From positions 1-23,406 of IMG/VR virus record IMGVR_UViG_3300035216_000001: DNA of 23,406 nucleotides; one strand, 5' to 3'. A model generated the notes under the pieces. It ran no database searches. It was not told the DNA's origin and saw only the letters and a list, made by a program, of their open reading frames with translations. Positions 8,502 through 15,091 of the stretch are shown piece by piece. A program made the position numbers and the translations under genes. Positions within the stretch are counted from its first letter, which is position 1, and every line of letters begins with the position of its first letter. The DNA comes from a virus.

Positions 8502-8696
8502 ATGGATGAACTTATGGATTTGTTGGTGAAAGATGAAAGTCCTTCCCAAATTAGTGATTCAATTAAAGATATTCTTTTTGCCAAGGCAGCAGGAAAAATT
8601 GAAAATATTCGACCAAACATCGCTGGATCCGTCTTTGATGATGAAGAAGAGGTAGGAACTGAAGTTTCTACTGAACTCGAAGGCGAAGTTGAATAA
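8502..8696 (+). CDS. 67: Prohead core protein (gp67-like)
   Basis: A 64-residue acidic protein, MDELMDLLVKDESPS onward, ending with a run of Asp/Glu (FDDEEEVGTEVSTELEGEVE). In T4, gp67 is a minor core (scaffold) component cut to small internal peptides by gp21. The match rests on size, acidity, and position between genes 20 and 21, which is the usual cyanophage position; there is no long motif to test. The stop codon lies within a late-promoter motif for the next gene. Confidence 0.7.
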   Translation: MDELMDLLVKDESPSQISDSIKDILFAKAAGKIENIRPNIAGSVFDDEEEVGTEVSTELEGEVE

Positions 8697-8699
8697 ATA
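8692..8699 (+). promoter_or_regulatory. T4-type late promoter overlapping the gp67 stop
   Basis: AATAAATA spans the gp67 stop (TAA 8694-8696). With T4 spacing the start would be near 8705, giving an 18-base leader that contains AGGG (8712-8715) for the ATG at 8723. Confidence 0.5.
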
Positions 8700-8722
8700 A
8701 AATCATACACTAGGGATTAACA

Positions 8723-8986
8723 ATGGCTAGGACATTAATTATTGGTAATGAGATTGCGGTCCCTACTACGTCTGGGACTGCTATTTCATTCACACAAGCT
8801 ACAGTGTTGAGAGTAATTAATGTTTCTGGTTCAGCTGCCACTGTCGGTGTCGCTACAGTAGTTGGTCAAACTGGACGTTTTATTACGATTCCTACAGGAA
8901 CTGTTGAATTTATTGAGAAAAAACCAAATGATGTTGTATATGGAACTGGCACATCCAGAGCCGCTAAAGTGGGTTACACAGGGTAA
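8723..8986 (+). CDS. Small beta-rich structural protein in the gp68 position
   Basis: An 87-residue protein, MARTLIIGNEIAVPTTSG onward. It is almost all Val, Thr, Gly, Ala and Ile in alternating patterns (VLRVINVSGSAATVGVATV, GRFITIPTGTVEFIEKKP), suggesting a compact beta-sandwich. It sits where T4 has gene 68, and cyanophage annotations may call it gp68. However, T4 gp68 is a larger prohead core protein, and this sequence lacks the charged helical look of a scaffold component. The pattern is more like small phage decoration or neck-type beta domains (inference from composition). AGGG lies 7 bases before the ATG. The gene ends 5 bases before gp21, whose ribosome-binding site overlaps its last codons. 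Confidence 0.6.
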   Translation: MARTLIIGNEIAVPTTSGTAISFTQATVLRVINVSGSAATVGVATVVGQTGRFITIPTGTVEFIEKKPNDVVYGTGTSRAAKVGYTG

Positions 8987-8991
8987 ATCTA

Positions 8992-9642
8992 ATGAAACTT
9001 ATCAGAGAAGAGATCGAATCAGTTGATTTTATCGTTGAAGAACGCAACGGTAAGAAAAACATGTTTATTGAAGGTATATTCCTTCAAGGAAACCTTAAGA
9101 ACAGAAATGGTCGTATGTATCCAATGGAGACTCTGAGAAGAGAAGTCCAAAGGTATACAGAAAGTAATGTCAATTCTGGGAGAGCTCTTGGAGAACTCGG
9201 ACATCCAGATGGACCAACTGTTAATTTGGACCGCGTCAGTCACAAAATTGTTTCACTCAAAGAGAATGGAACAAACTTCATTGGTAAGGCGAAAATTCTT
9301 TCTACTCCAATGGGTAAAATTGCAGAGTCCCTCATTAACGAAGGCGTTAAGTTGGGTGTTTCTTCAAGAGGTATTGGATCACTTAAACAAACAAGAGAAG
9401 GCATAAATGTCGTTGGTGATGACTTTATGTTGTCAACTGCTGCCGACATTGTGGCTGACCCTTCTGCACCAGATGCTTTCGTTGAAGGTATCATGGAAGG
9501 TAAAGAATGGGTATGGGATGGTGGTATTCTTCGCGAATCCCTAGCTAAAAAAACTTACCAACAAATCAATACTCTGGTAACACAGGGTGAACTTGATGAA
9601 AAGAAACTCGATGTATTCAATAATTTCTTGAATAACCTGTGA
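8992..9642 (+). CDS. 21: Prohead core protease (gp21)
   Basis: A 216-residue serine protease that digests the scaffold and trims capsid proteins after (Leu/Ile)-x-Glu during head maturation. The family signature is clear: GRALGELGHPDG with catalytic His71, then LGVSSRGIG with nucleophile Ser124 or Ser125, corresponding to His85 and Ser140 of T4 gp21. NRNGRMYP (38-44) is another conserved block. The length matches T4 gp21 (212). AGGGT (8980-8984) lies 7 bases before the ATG. The zymogen presumably self-activates inside the prohead, as in T4. Confidence 0.95.
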   Translation: MKLIREEIESVDFIVEERNGKKNMFIEGIFLQGNLKNRNGRMYPMETLRREVQRYTESNVNSGRALGELGHPDGPTVNLDRVSHKIVSLKENGTNFIGKAKILSTPMGKIAESLINEGVKLGVSSRGIGSLKQTREGINVVGDDFMLSTAADIVADPSAPDAFVEGIMEGKEWVWDGGILRESLAKKTYQQINTLVTQGELDEKKLDVFNNFLNNL

Positions 9643-9661
9643 GTGCTTAAAAATACTAATT

Positions 9662-9673
9662 TATAAATAAATA
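9662..9673 (+). promoter_or_regulatory. Tandem late-promoter motifs before gp22
   Basis: TATAAATA (9662-9669) and AATAAATA (9666-9673) overlap by four bases in the 65-base gap after gp21. With T4 spacing from the first, transcription would begin near 9675, 33 bases before the gp22 ATG, which has GGAG at 9694-9697. Confidence 0.6.
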
Positions 9674-9707
9674 TAGATTAAATACGGTTAATCGGAGTAG
9701 TTCAACA

Positions 9708-10781
9708 ATGTCTCGTGGAGATTTACAAGAAATGGAGCAATCTAAAACTGCTGTGAATGCGAACGCTAAACCTGCTGAGTCAATGCCTAAGTTGACTGAT
9801 CCAGGTACACAGCTCGGTAGTGTAGAAGATCTCGGTGGTCCAACCCCTGAGAACTACAAACCTGATGATGATTCGGCAAAGCTCAGAGAGCCTAAGATCG
9901 CAACTGTCAAGGATGTGGTTAACAGAGGTGCTAAAGCCGCAGATCAAATGAAGAAAATGGCCAAAGAAGAAGCTGAAGCTTCCGAAGAGGAAGTTGTAGC
10001 TGAGGCCGAGACTACCGAAGAGGAAGTCGTTTCTGAAGAGGAAACCAAAGAAGAGTATAACGTCGATGAAGATGTTAACGCTCTCCTTGGTGGTGAAGAA
10101 CTCTCCGAAGAATTCAGAGAAAAGGCTAAGATCGTTTTCGAAGCCGCACTTAATTCAAAAGTAAAAGAAATTCAAGAAACTCTCGAAGTTCAATACTCCG
10201 AGAAACTTGAAGAGGAGAAAGAAGGTCTTAAGGACGTTCTTACTGAAAGAGTCGATGCCTATCTTGAGTATGTCTGCGAAGAGTGGATTACCGAGAATGA
10301 ATTGGCTGTCGAACAAGGTCTTAAGACCGAAATGACCGAATCATTCCTTTCTGGAATGAAGGGTCTTTTTGAAGAACATTATGTAACAATCCCTGAAGAT
10401 AAATATGATGTGCTGGAAAGCATGGTAGAAAAACTAGATGACATGGAGACCAAGCTCAATGAGCAAATTGACAAGAATATCGATCTGAACAAGAGACTCG
10501 CTGAGTCCACTGCAGGTTCGATTCTTGATCAAATCTCTGAGGGACTCGCAGAGACCCAGAAAGAGAAGCTCGCTTCACTTGCCGAAAGTATTGAGTTTGA
10601 AAGTGATACAGAATATCGTGAGAAACTGGAAACCCTGAAGGAGTCATATTTCTCCGGTAAGGCACCAGCTCCAAAAGCAGCCCAACAACAGACTCTGTCT
10701 GAGGGTGTAGATACAACCGAATCTCCTGTTACAGGAACCATGGACGCTTATCTGCGTTCCCTGGGCGCTTTTAAAAAGTGA
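9708..10781 (+). CDS. 22: Prohead scaffold core protein (gp22)
   Basis: A 357-residue protein that forms the internal scaffold on which gp23 assembles and is then digested by gp21. It is extremely Glu/Lys-rich: residues 84-137 are a strongly acidic stretch, and two heptad-like helical regions follow (about 146-180 and 233-266), as expected of a coiled-coil scaffold. Several (L/I)-x-E tripeptides, such as LAE (264-266) and ISE (276-278), could be gp21 cut sites. The C-terminal segment (PVTGTMDAYLRSLGAFKK) is the part expected to contact the capsid shell. Position between gp21 and gp23 confirms the call. T4 gp22 is 269 residues, so this one is longer, mainly in the N-terminal acidic part. Confidence 0.93.
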   Translation: MSRGDLQEMEQSKTAVNANAKPAESMPKLTDPGTQLGSVEDLGGPTPENYKPDDDSAKLREPKIATVKDVVNRGAKAADQMKKMAKEEAEASEEEVVAEAETTEEEVVSEEETKEEYNVDEDVNALLGGEELSEEFREKAKIVFEAALNSKVKEIQETLEVQYSEKLEEEKEGLKDVLTERVDAYLEYVCEEWITENELAVEQGLKTEMTESFLSGMKGLFEEHYVTIPEDKYDVLESMVEKLDDMETKLNEQIDKNIDLNKRLAESTAGSILDQISEGLAETQKEKLASLAESIEFESDTEYREKLETLKESYFSGKAPAPKAAQQQTLSEGVDTTESPVTGTMDAYLRSLGAFKK

Positions 10782-10816
10782 TTTCAACATTAAATTCAAA
10801 CAAATAAGGTAAAGCA

Positions 10817-12241
10817 ATGTTTCAGTCCGAAAGATTGCAGGAAAAGTGGAGTCCACTTCTCGACTATGATGGTCTTGATCCAATCAAAGATTCTCATCGT
10901 AGAGCCGTAACCGCGGTCCTGCTAGAAAACCAAGAAAAATTCCTCCGTGAGGAGCAAGCATTCTCGTCAGGTATCAACCTGATGGAATCCCCCACCGTCA
11001 ACACCGACCCTGGAGCTACCGGAAACGCTGGCTTCTCTGGTAGTGCAAGTGGTACAGGTCCTGTTGCAGGTTTCGATCCCGTTCTGATCTCACTGATCAG
11101 ACGAGCAATGCCTAACCTGGTCGCTTATGACCTGGCTGGTGTTCAACCAATGAACGGTCCTACTGGACTCATCTTCGCAATGAGATCCCGTCTACAAGAT
11201 CAGAATGGTGCAGAAACGTTCTTCGACGAAGTAGATACCGCATTCTCTGGTCAGGACGCTAATTTCGATCTGACTGGTGGTATGTCCGATGTCCAAGCTG
11301 GTCTTGGTACAACCGCACAGTCTGGTAGCAACCCAGGTGTTCTGAACCCTGTTGGCACAGCCAATTCCGAAGGCTATGTCGTCGGTCAGGGTATGAAGAC
11401 CCAAGACTCTGAAGCACTGGATAGTGGCAATAACGCCTTTAACCAGATGGCTTTCTCGATTGAGAAAGTTACTGTTACAGCCAAGTCAAGAGCCCTGAAG
11501 GCCGAGTACAGCTTGGAGCTGGCACAGGACCTTAAGGCTATTCACGGTCTTAACGCTGAAGCCGAACTGGCTAACATCCTCTCAACCGAAATTTTGGCTG
11601 AGATCAACCGTGAAGTCATCAGAACTATCTACAAGGTAGCTGAACAAGGTGCTGTTTCTAACACCGCTACTTCCGGTATCTTCGACCTGGACGTTGACTC
11701 CAACGGTCGTTGGTCCGTTGAGAAGTTCAAAGGACTTCTTTTCCAAATCGAGCGTGACGCTAACGCGATCGCACAAAGAACTCGTAGAGGGAAAGGCAAC
11801 ATGGTTCTGTGTTCCGCAGACGTTGCTTCCGCACTTACGATGGCTGGTATCCTGGATTACACTCCAGCACTGAACTCCAACCTGAACGTAGATGACACCG
11901 GTAACACCTTTGCTGGTACCATCAACGGTAAGTTCAAAGTTTATATTGACCCATACGCCGCTAACCTGACCTCAGGTAATTCGTCTGGTGGTAACCAGTA
12001 TTACGTTGTTGGTTATAAGGGTTCTTCGCCTTATGACGCTGGACTATTCTATTGTCCTTACGTTCCCCTTCAAATGGTTCGTGCTGTTGGAGAGAACTCC
12101 TTCCAGCCCAAAATTGGCTTCAAGACCCGTTACGGGATTGTTGCTAACCCATTCGCCGAAGGTACTAACCCAGGTTTGGGTCGTCTTCGTGTCAACTCTA
12201 ACCGCTACTACAGACGTGTGGCTGTTAAAAACCTCATGTGA
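10817..12241 (+). CDS. 23: Major capsid protein (gp23)
   Basis: A 474-residue HK97-fold shell protein. Family blocks are visible: LISLIRRAMPNLVAYDLAGV (about 95-114) with QPMNGPTGLIFAMRSR after it, SRALKAEYSLELAQDLKAIHG (about 220-240), and the C-terminal GFKTRYGIVANPFAEG. In T4 the N-terminal 65 residues are removed by gp21 after an Ile-x-Glu type site. Here LME (55-57) or LRE (43-45) before the Gly/Ala/Ser-rich segment would serve. AAGGT (10806-10810) is 6 bases before the ATG. No good late promoter is seen in the 35-base gap before it, so it may rely on the promoters at 9662-9673. Its codons are more GC-rich than its neighbours, in keeping with high expression. A strong terminator follows. 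Confidence 0.97.
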   Translation: MFQSERLQEKWSPLLDYDGLDPIKDSHRRAVTAVLLENQEKFLREEQAFSSGINLMESPTVNTDPGATGNAGFSGSASGTGPVAGFDPVLISLIRRAMPNLVAYDLAGVQPMNGPTGLIFAMRSRLQDQNGAETFFDEVDTAFSGQDANFDLTGGMSDVQAGLGTTAQSGSNPGVLNPVGTANSEGYVVGQGMKTQDSEALDSGNNAFNQMAFSIEKVTVTAKSRALKAEYSLELAQDLKAIHGLNAEAELANILSTEILAEINREVIRTIYKVAEQGAVSNTATSGIFDLDVDSNGRWSVEKFKGLLFQIERDANAIAQRTRRGKGNMVLCSADVASALTMAGILDYTPALNSNLNVDDTGNTFAGTINGKFKVYIDPYAANLTSGNSSGGNQYYVVGYKGSSPYDAGLFYCPYVPLQMVRAVGENSFQPKIGFKTRYGIVANPFAEGTNPGLGRLRVNSNRYYRRVAVKNLM

Positions 12242-12242
12242 T

Positions 12243-12347
12243 ATGAGTGGATGTTGTGGGGCTGGATGTCCCACTTGTCCTTTCAGACCCCCATCTCGGG
12301 GGTCTTTTTTATGCCTACTGATAAATACTAAAAAAGAGTGCCGATAG
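12243..12347 (+). CDS. Cys-rich micro-ORF after gp23
   Basis: A 34-codon ORF beginning MSGCCGAGCPTCPFRPP, one base after the gp23 stop (TGAtATG) and ending directly against the gp3 ATG. The CCGxGCxxCP pattern is the kind of four-Cys knuckle found in small oxidoreductase-like or metal-binding proteins, which argues for selection. The ORF has no Shine-Dalgarno and would depend on coupling to gp23. Oddly, codons 15-23 encode the terminator hairpin, so terminated gp23 mRNA would lack a stop codon for it. It could equally be a chance frame; conservation in relatives would decide. Confidence 0.4.
   Translation: MSGCCGAGCPTCPFRPPSRGSFLCLLINTKKECR
12285..12310 (+). terminator. Strong intrinsic terminator after gp23
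   Basis: AGACCCCC (12285-12292), loop ATCTC, GGGGGTCT (12298-12305), followed at once by further T's to 12310. Eight perfect pairs, five of them G-C, with a T-run: a textbook rho-independent terminator closing the capsid transcript. Confidence 0.9.
12320..12327 (+). promoter_or_regulatory. T4-type late promoter before gp3
   Basis: GATAAATA lies 10 bases after the gp23 terminator. With T4 spacing transcription would start near 12333, and the 15-base leader would begin with AAAGAG, a usable ribosome-binding site 9 bases from the gp3 ATG. Confidence 0.55.
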
Positions 12348-12923
12348 ATGGCGACAAGAAGACCAATACAAGATCAAACTAAGAAGGCTCTTCCCTCAAG
12401 TCAACCTTCTAATAGAAACTTCCTGATACCAAATAGTTTTCAATTTTCTATCGAAAGAACTCCCACAGTTGGGTTTTTTGGTAGTATAATAAACGTACCA
12501 GGTATAACCTTGGGGGTTGTAAATCAATCCAATTATCTCAAGACTATCCCTAGACCTGGAGAGATCTTAGACTTTTCTGATCTAGAGTTAACATTCTTTG
12601 TTGATGAAGATCTTCAAAATTATCTTGAGATTGATAAATGGATGAGAGGACTGGGTTTTCCTGAATCTCTTGAGCAAATTTACAATCTTCAAAATGAAGG
12701 TGTAGGTACAGTTAGTTTGGATGTTTATTCAGATGCAACTCTTGTCATCAACAACAACCAACAAGAACCGGCTTTTAAAGTAAAATTTAAAGACATGTTC
12801 CCATACTACCTAAGTCCTCTAGAATTCAACTCTCAAGTAGGAGATGTTGAGTACCTACAAGCTAGAGTTGGTTTCAAATACCTTATATACAATATCACGC
12901 CCGGTGGTGGGCCCTGTTGCTAA
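12348..12923 (+). CDS. 3: Tail completion / sheath stabiliser protein (gp3-like)
   Basis: A 191-residue protein placed between gp23 and uvsY, the usual position of gene 3 in T4-like cyanophages. T4 gp3 (176 residues) caps the tail tube and stabilises the sheath end. The sequence shows a tube-family look: FLIPNSFQFSIE (25-36), FVDEDLQNYLEI and KWMRGLGFP (84-105), a pattern also found in tube and tube-initiator proteins (gp19/gp54-like). A related tube-type tail protein is therefore the main alternative. The C-terminus ends GGGPCC. The stop overlaps the uvsY start as TAATG. Confidence 0.65.
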   Translation: MATRRPIQDQTKKALPSSQPSNRNFLIPNSFQFSIERTPTVGFFGSIINVPGITLGVVNQSNYLKTIPRPGEILDFSDLELTFFVDEDLQNYLEIDKWMRGLGFPESLEQIYNLQNEGVGTVSLDVYSDATLVINNNQQEPAFKVKFKDMFPYYLSPLEFNSQVGDVEYLQARVGFKYLIYNITPGGGPCC

Positions 12924-13357
12924 TGATTGATTTACCTACGATTCAGAAGATGTGGGAGGAGGATTCAAAGATTGATCCTGATAACCTACACACTGAGTCA
13001 TTGAATATTCCCGTATTACATGCGAAATATTATGATCTATACAATAATCTGATTCTTTTGAGAAAGAAAGCAGAACAACAAAGAAAGAATATCCGTCATG
13101 AACGGTATGAGTACTTTGCAGGAAAGGCTGATCCTCAAGTTTACATTGATAATCCATTTCCTAAGAAGATTAGAGATAAAGATACTATGCAAAAATATCT
13201 TGACGCAGATGAAAAACTAGCAGGAATTTCATTAAAGATTGAGTATTATGATACAATGTTGAAATACATTGAAGAAATACTAAAACAAGTTACCAATAGA
13301 ACATATCAAATTAAAAATAGTATAGATTTTATGAGATTCTCTTCTGGTATGGGATAA
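12923..13357 (+). CDS. uvsY: Recombination mediator UvsY
   Basis: A 144-residue protein that loads UvsX recombinase onto gp32-coated single-stranded DNA in T4. It is highly charged and helical, MIDLPTIQKMWEEDSKID onward, with SLNIPVLHAKYYDLYNNL (about 27-44) and a basic region (RKKAEQQRKN) as in T4 UvsY (137 residues). The ATG that overlaps the gp3 stop (TAATG) is chosen over an in-frame TTG six bases upstream inside gene 3. It lies close to uvsW, as in T4. The stop codon is embedded in a late-promoter motif. Confidence 0.92.
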   Translation: MIDLPTIQKMWEEDSKIDPDNLHTESLNIPVLHAKYYDLYNNLILLRKKAEQQRKNIRHERYEYFAGKADPQVYIDNPFPKKIRDKDTMQKYLDADEKLAGISLKIEYYDTMLKYIEEILKQVTNRTYQIKNSIDFMRFSSGMG

Positions 13358-13370
13358 ATAAAATTATCCC
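13351..13370 (+). other. Hairpin around the late promoter at the uvsY stop
   Basis: GGGATAA (13351-13357), loop ATAAAA, TTATCCC (13364-13370): 7 perfect pairs. The left arm includes the uvsY stop codon and the start of the GATAAATA motif. No T-run follows, so it is not an intrinsic terminator. Confidence 0.5.
13353..13360 (+). promoter_or_regulatory. T4-type late promoter overlapping the uvsY stop
   Basis: GATAAATA contains the uvsY stop (TAA 13355-13357). With T4 spacing the transcript would begin near 13366, inside the right arm of the hairpin, and would serve the small ORF at 13418 and possibly uvsW. Confidence 0.5.
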
Positions 13371-13417
13371 CCATTCTCAAATCATTGAACGAGGAACAAG
13401 AACAGTTTGATTATACA

Positions 13418-13585
13418 ATGAATATCTCTATAAATGATGTGCGCCTAATGCATCATTGTGTTGTTGAGGCGATCAGAACATGGCCTGGTTCTCCTGCCAG
13501 ACCAGCTGAAGAACAAGAACACATGTGGCATTTAAGAGATCAATTTCAAAGAATGATGCTAGATTACTCTTTTAGAAATAGTTAA
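13418..13585 (+). CDS. Small hypothetical protein between uvsY and uvsW
   Basis: A 55-residue ORF, MNISINDVRLMHHCVVEAI onward, with a core RTWPGSPARPAEEQEHMWHL that looks like a folded helical domain. The frame opens further upstream to a TTG at 13385 (66 residues), but neither start has a clear ribosome-binding site, and the ATG is preferred because the conserved-looking part begins there. I do not recognise the family. Its stop codon overlaps the late-promoter motif of uvsW. Placement between two recombination genes suggests, but does not prove, a DNA-metabolism role. Confidence 0.6.
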   Translation: MNISINDVRLMHHCVVEAIRTWPGSPARPAEEQEHMWHLRDQFQRMMLDYSFRNS

Positions 13586-13591
13586 TAAATA
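13584..13591 (+). promoter_or_regulatory. T4-type late promoter before uvsW
   Basis: AATAAATA overlaps the preceding stop codon (TAA 13583-13585). With T4 spacing the start would be near 13597, producing a 16-base leader that begins at the AGGTGA ribosome-binding site and lacks the left arm of the hairpin. T4 uvsW is likewise expressed late. Confidence 0.6.
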
Positions 13592-13614
13592 CTTATAGGT
13601 GACCCTACAAGTAT
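13589..13614 (+). promoter_or_regulatory. Hairpin sequestering the uvsW ribosome-binding site and start codon
   Basis: ATACTTATAGG (13589-13599), loop TGAC, CCTACAAGTAT (13604-13614): 10 of 11 positions pair, with one A-C mismatch. The AGG of the Shine-Dalgarno AGGTGA (13597-13602) pairs with CCT, and the first two bases of the uvsW ATG (13613-13615) are in the right arm. Read-through mRNA would therefore hide the initiation region. Confidence 0.6.
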
Positions 13615-15076
13615 GGCTGATTTGACCATAGAGAAGGTAAACGAAGTTTACCTTAGGATCTCTACGGAACCACATATTGAATACGAACTCAGAGATAGAT
13701 TTACCTTTGAAGTTCCTAACATGAAGTTTATGCCTCAGTATAGAAGGAGGCATTGGAACGGAGAAATTCATTTGTTCGATACTAGAACAAAGAGAATCTA
13801 TGTAGGACTTCTTGATAAAGTTATTGCATTCTGTGAAAAATCTGAATATAGCTTTGAATTTGTAAATAATAAATTCTATGGACTTCCTTTTGAAGTCAAT
13901 GAAATGATCTGCAAAGAAGGTGTCAAAGACTTTATGGCATCTATTGCATCATTGAAACCAAGGGACTATCAGATAGATGCTGTTCATGATGCCCTAAGAT
14001 ATAATCGGAAGTTATTAATCAGCCCAACTGCATCAGGTAAGTCATTCATGATTTACTCTGTAGTAAGATTCCATGTTGGTCTGAAGAGAAAGGTTCTACT
14101 TGTAGTCCCCACCACATCACTTGTGGAACAGATGTTTAAAGATTTCCAGGACTATGGGTGGGATGCCGAGAATCACTGCCACAGGATCTATGCAGGTCGT
14201 GAGAGGGTCAACACTAATGAAGTAACCATCACTACCTGGCAGTCAGTTTATCAACTGGATAGAGTATTCTTTGAAGAGTATGATGTTATTATTGGCGACG
14301 AAGCTCATCTGTTTAAGAGTAAGTCACTTATAGGGATTATGGACAAGTGCCATCATGCTAAGTATAGATATGGGTTTACTGGCACTTTAGACGGGACACA
14401 GACCCATAAGTGGGTCTTAGAGGGATTATTTGGTCCGTCATACAAGGTAACAGGAACTAAGAAACTAATTGATGAGGGTTACCTAGCTAAACTTGATATT
14501 CAGTGTCTTGTTCTGAAACATAGTCCTCAAAAATTCGATACATATGAGGATGAAATCAAGTATCTCATATCCCATGAGAATAGAAACAAATTCATATCAA
14601 ATCTGTCAGTTGATTTGAAGGGTAATACCTTGGTTCTTTATACGAGAGTTGAGACGCATGGTGCCATACTTTATGACTTAATAAATAGCAAAGTATCAGA
14701 CGGTAGAAAGGTCTTCTTCATCCATGGGGGTGTGGATGCGGAGTCCAGAGAACAAGTTAGAAAGATTACAGAGGAAGAGAAAGACGCTATTATCGTTGCC
14801 TCCTTTGGAACTTTCAGTACAGGTATCAACATCAAAAACCTTCACAACGTAATATTTGCCTCTCCATCAAAGTCTCGTATTCGGAACTTGCAGTCTATTG
14901 GTAGAGTCCTAAGAAAAGGCAAAGACAAAGTGAAAGCTAAACTCTATGATATTGCAGATGATGCAACCATGGGGTCAAGGAAGAACTATACTTTGAATCA
15001 TTTTATTGAAAGAGTGAAAATATATGTTCAAGAACAATTCAATTATGAGATTATACCAATTAATTTAAAAGATTAG
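13613..15076 (+). CDS. uvsW: UvsW RNA-DNA and recombination helicase
   Basis: A 487-residue superfamily 2 helicase. In T4 UvsW unwinds R-loops and branched DNA, helping the switch from origin-dependent to recombination-dependent replication. Motifs in order: Walker A ISPTASGKS (136-144), GDEAH (228-232, motif II), FTGTLD (255-260, motif III), and QSIGRVLRKGK (427-437, motif VI with the arginine finger). The N-terminal domain has PQYRRRHWNGEIHLF (41-55), as in T4 UvsW. T4 UvsW is 503 residues, so this is full length. AGGTGA lies 10 bases before the ATG. The upstream hairpin probably controls translation. Confidence 0.96.
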   Translation: MADLTIEKVNEVYLRISTEPHIEYELRDRFTFEVPNMKFMPQYRRRHWNGEIHLFDTRTKRIYVGLLDKVIAFCEKSEYSFEFVNNKFYGLPFEVNEMICKEGVKDFMASIASLKPRDYQIDAVHDALRYNRKLLISPTASGKSFMIYSVVRFHVGLKRKVLLVVPTTSLVEQMFKDFQDYGWDAENHCHRIYAGRERVNTNEVTITTWQSVYQLDRVFFEEYDVIIGDEAHLFKSKSLIGIMDKCHHAKYRYGFTGTLDGTQTHKWVLEGLFGPSYKVTGTKKLIDEGYLAKLDIQCLVLKHSPQKFDTYEDEIKYLISHENRNKFISNLSVDLKGNTLVLYTRVETHGAILYDLINSKVSDGRKVFFIHGGVDAESREQVRKITEEEKDAIIVASFGTFSTGINIKNLHNVIFASPSKSRIRNLQSIGRVLRKGKDKVKAKLYDIADDATMGSRKNYTLNHFIERVKIYVQEQFNYEIIPINLKD

Positions 15077-15091
15077 AAAAGGAGAGTGTCT

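Noticed and set aside
11988-12242. Upstream part of the frame that contains the Cys-rich micro-ORF
   Set aside because: It overlaps the end of gp23 and its translation looks like an out-of-frame shadow; only the part from 12243 is worth considering.
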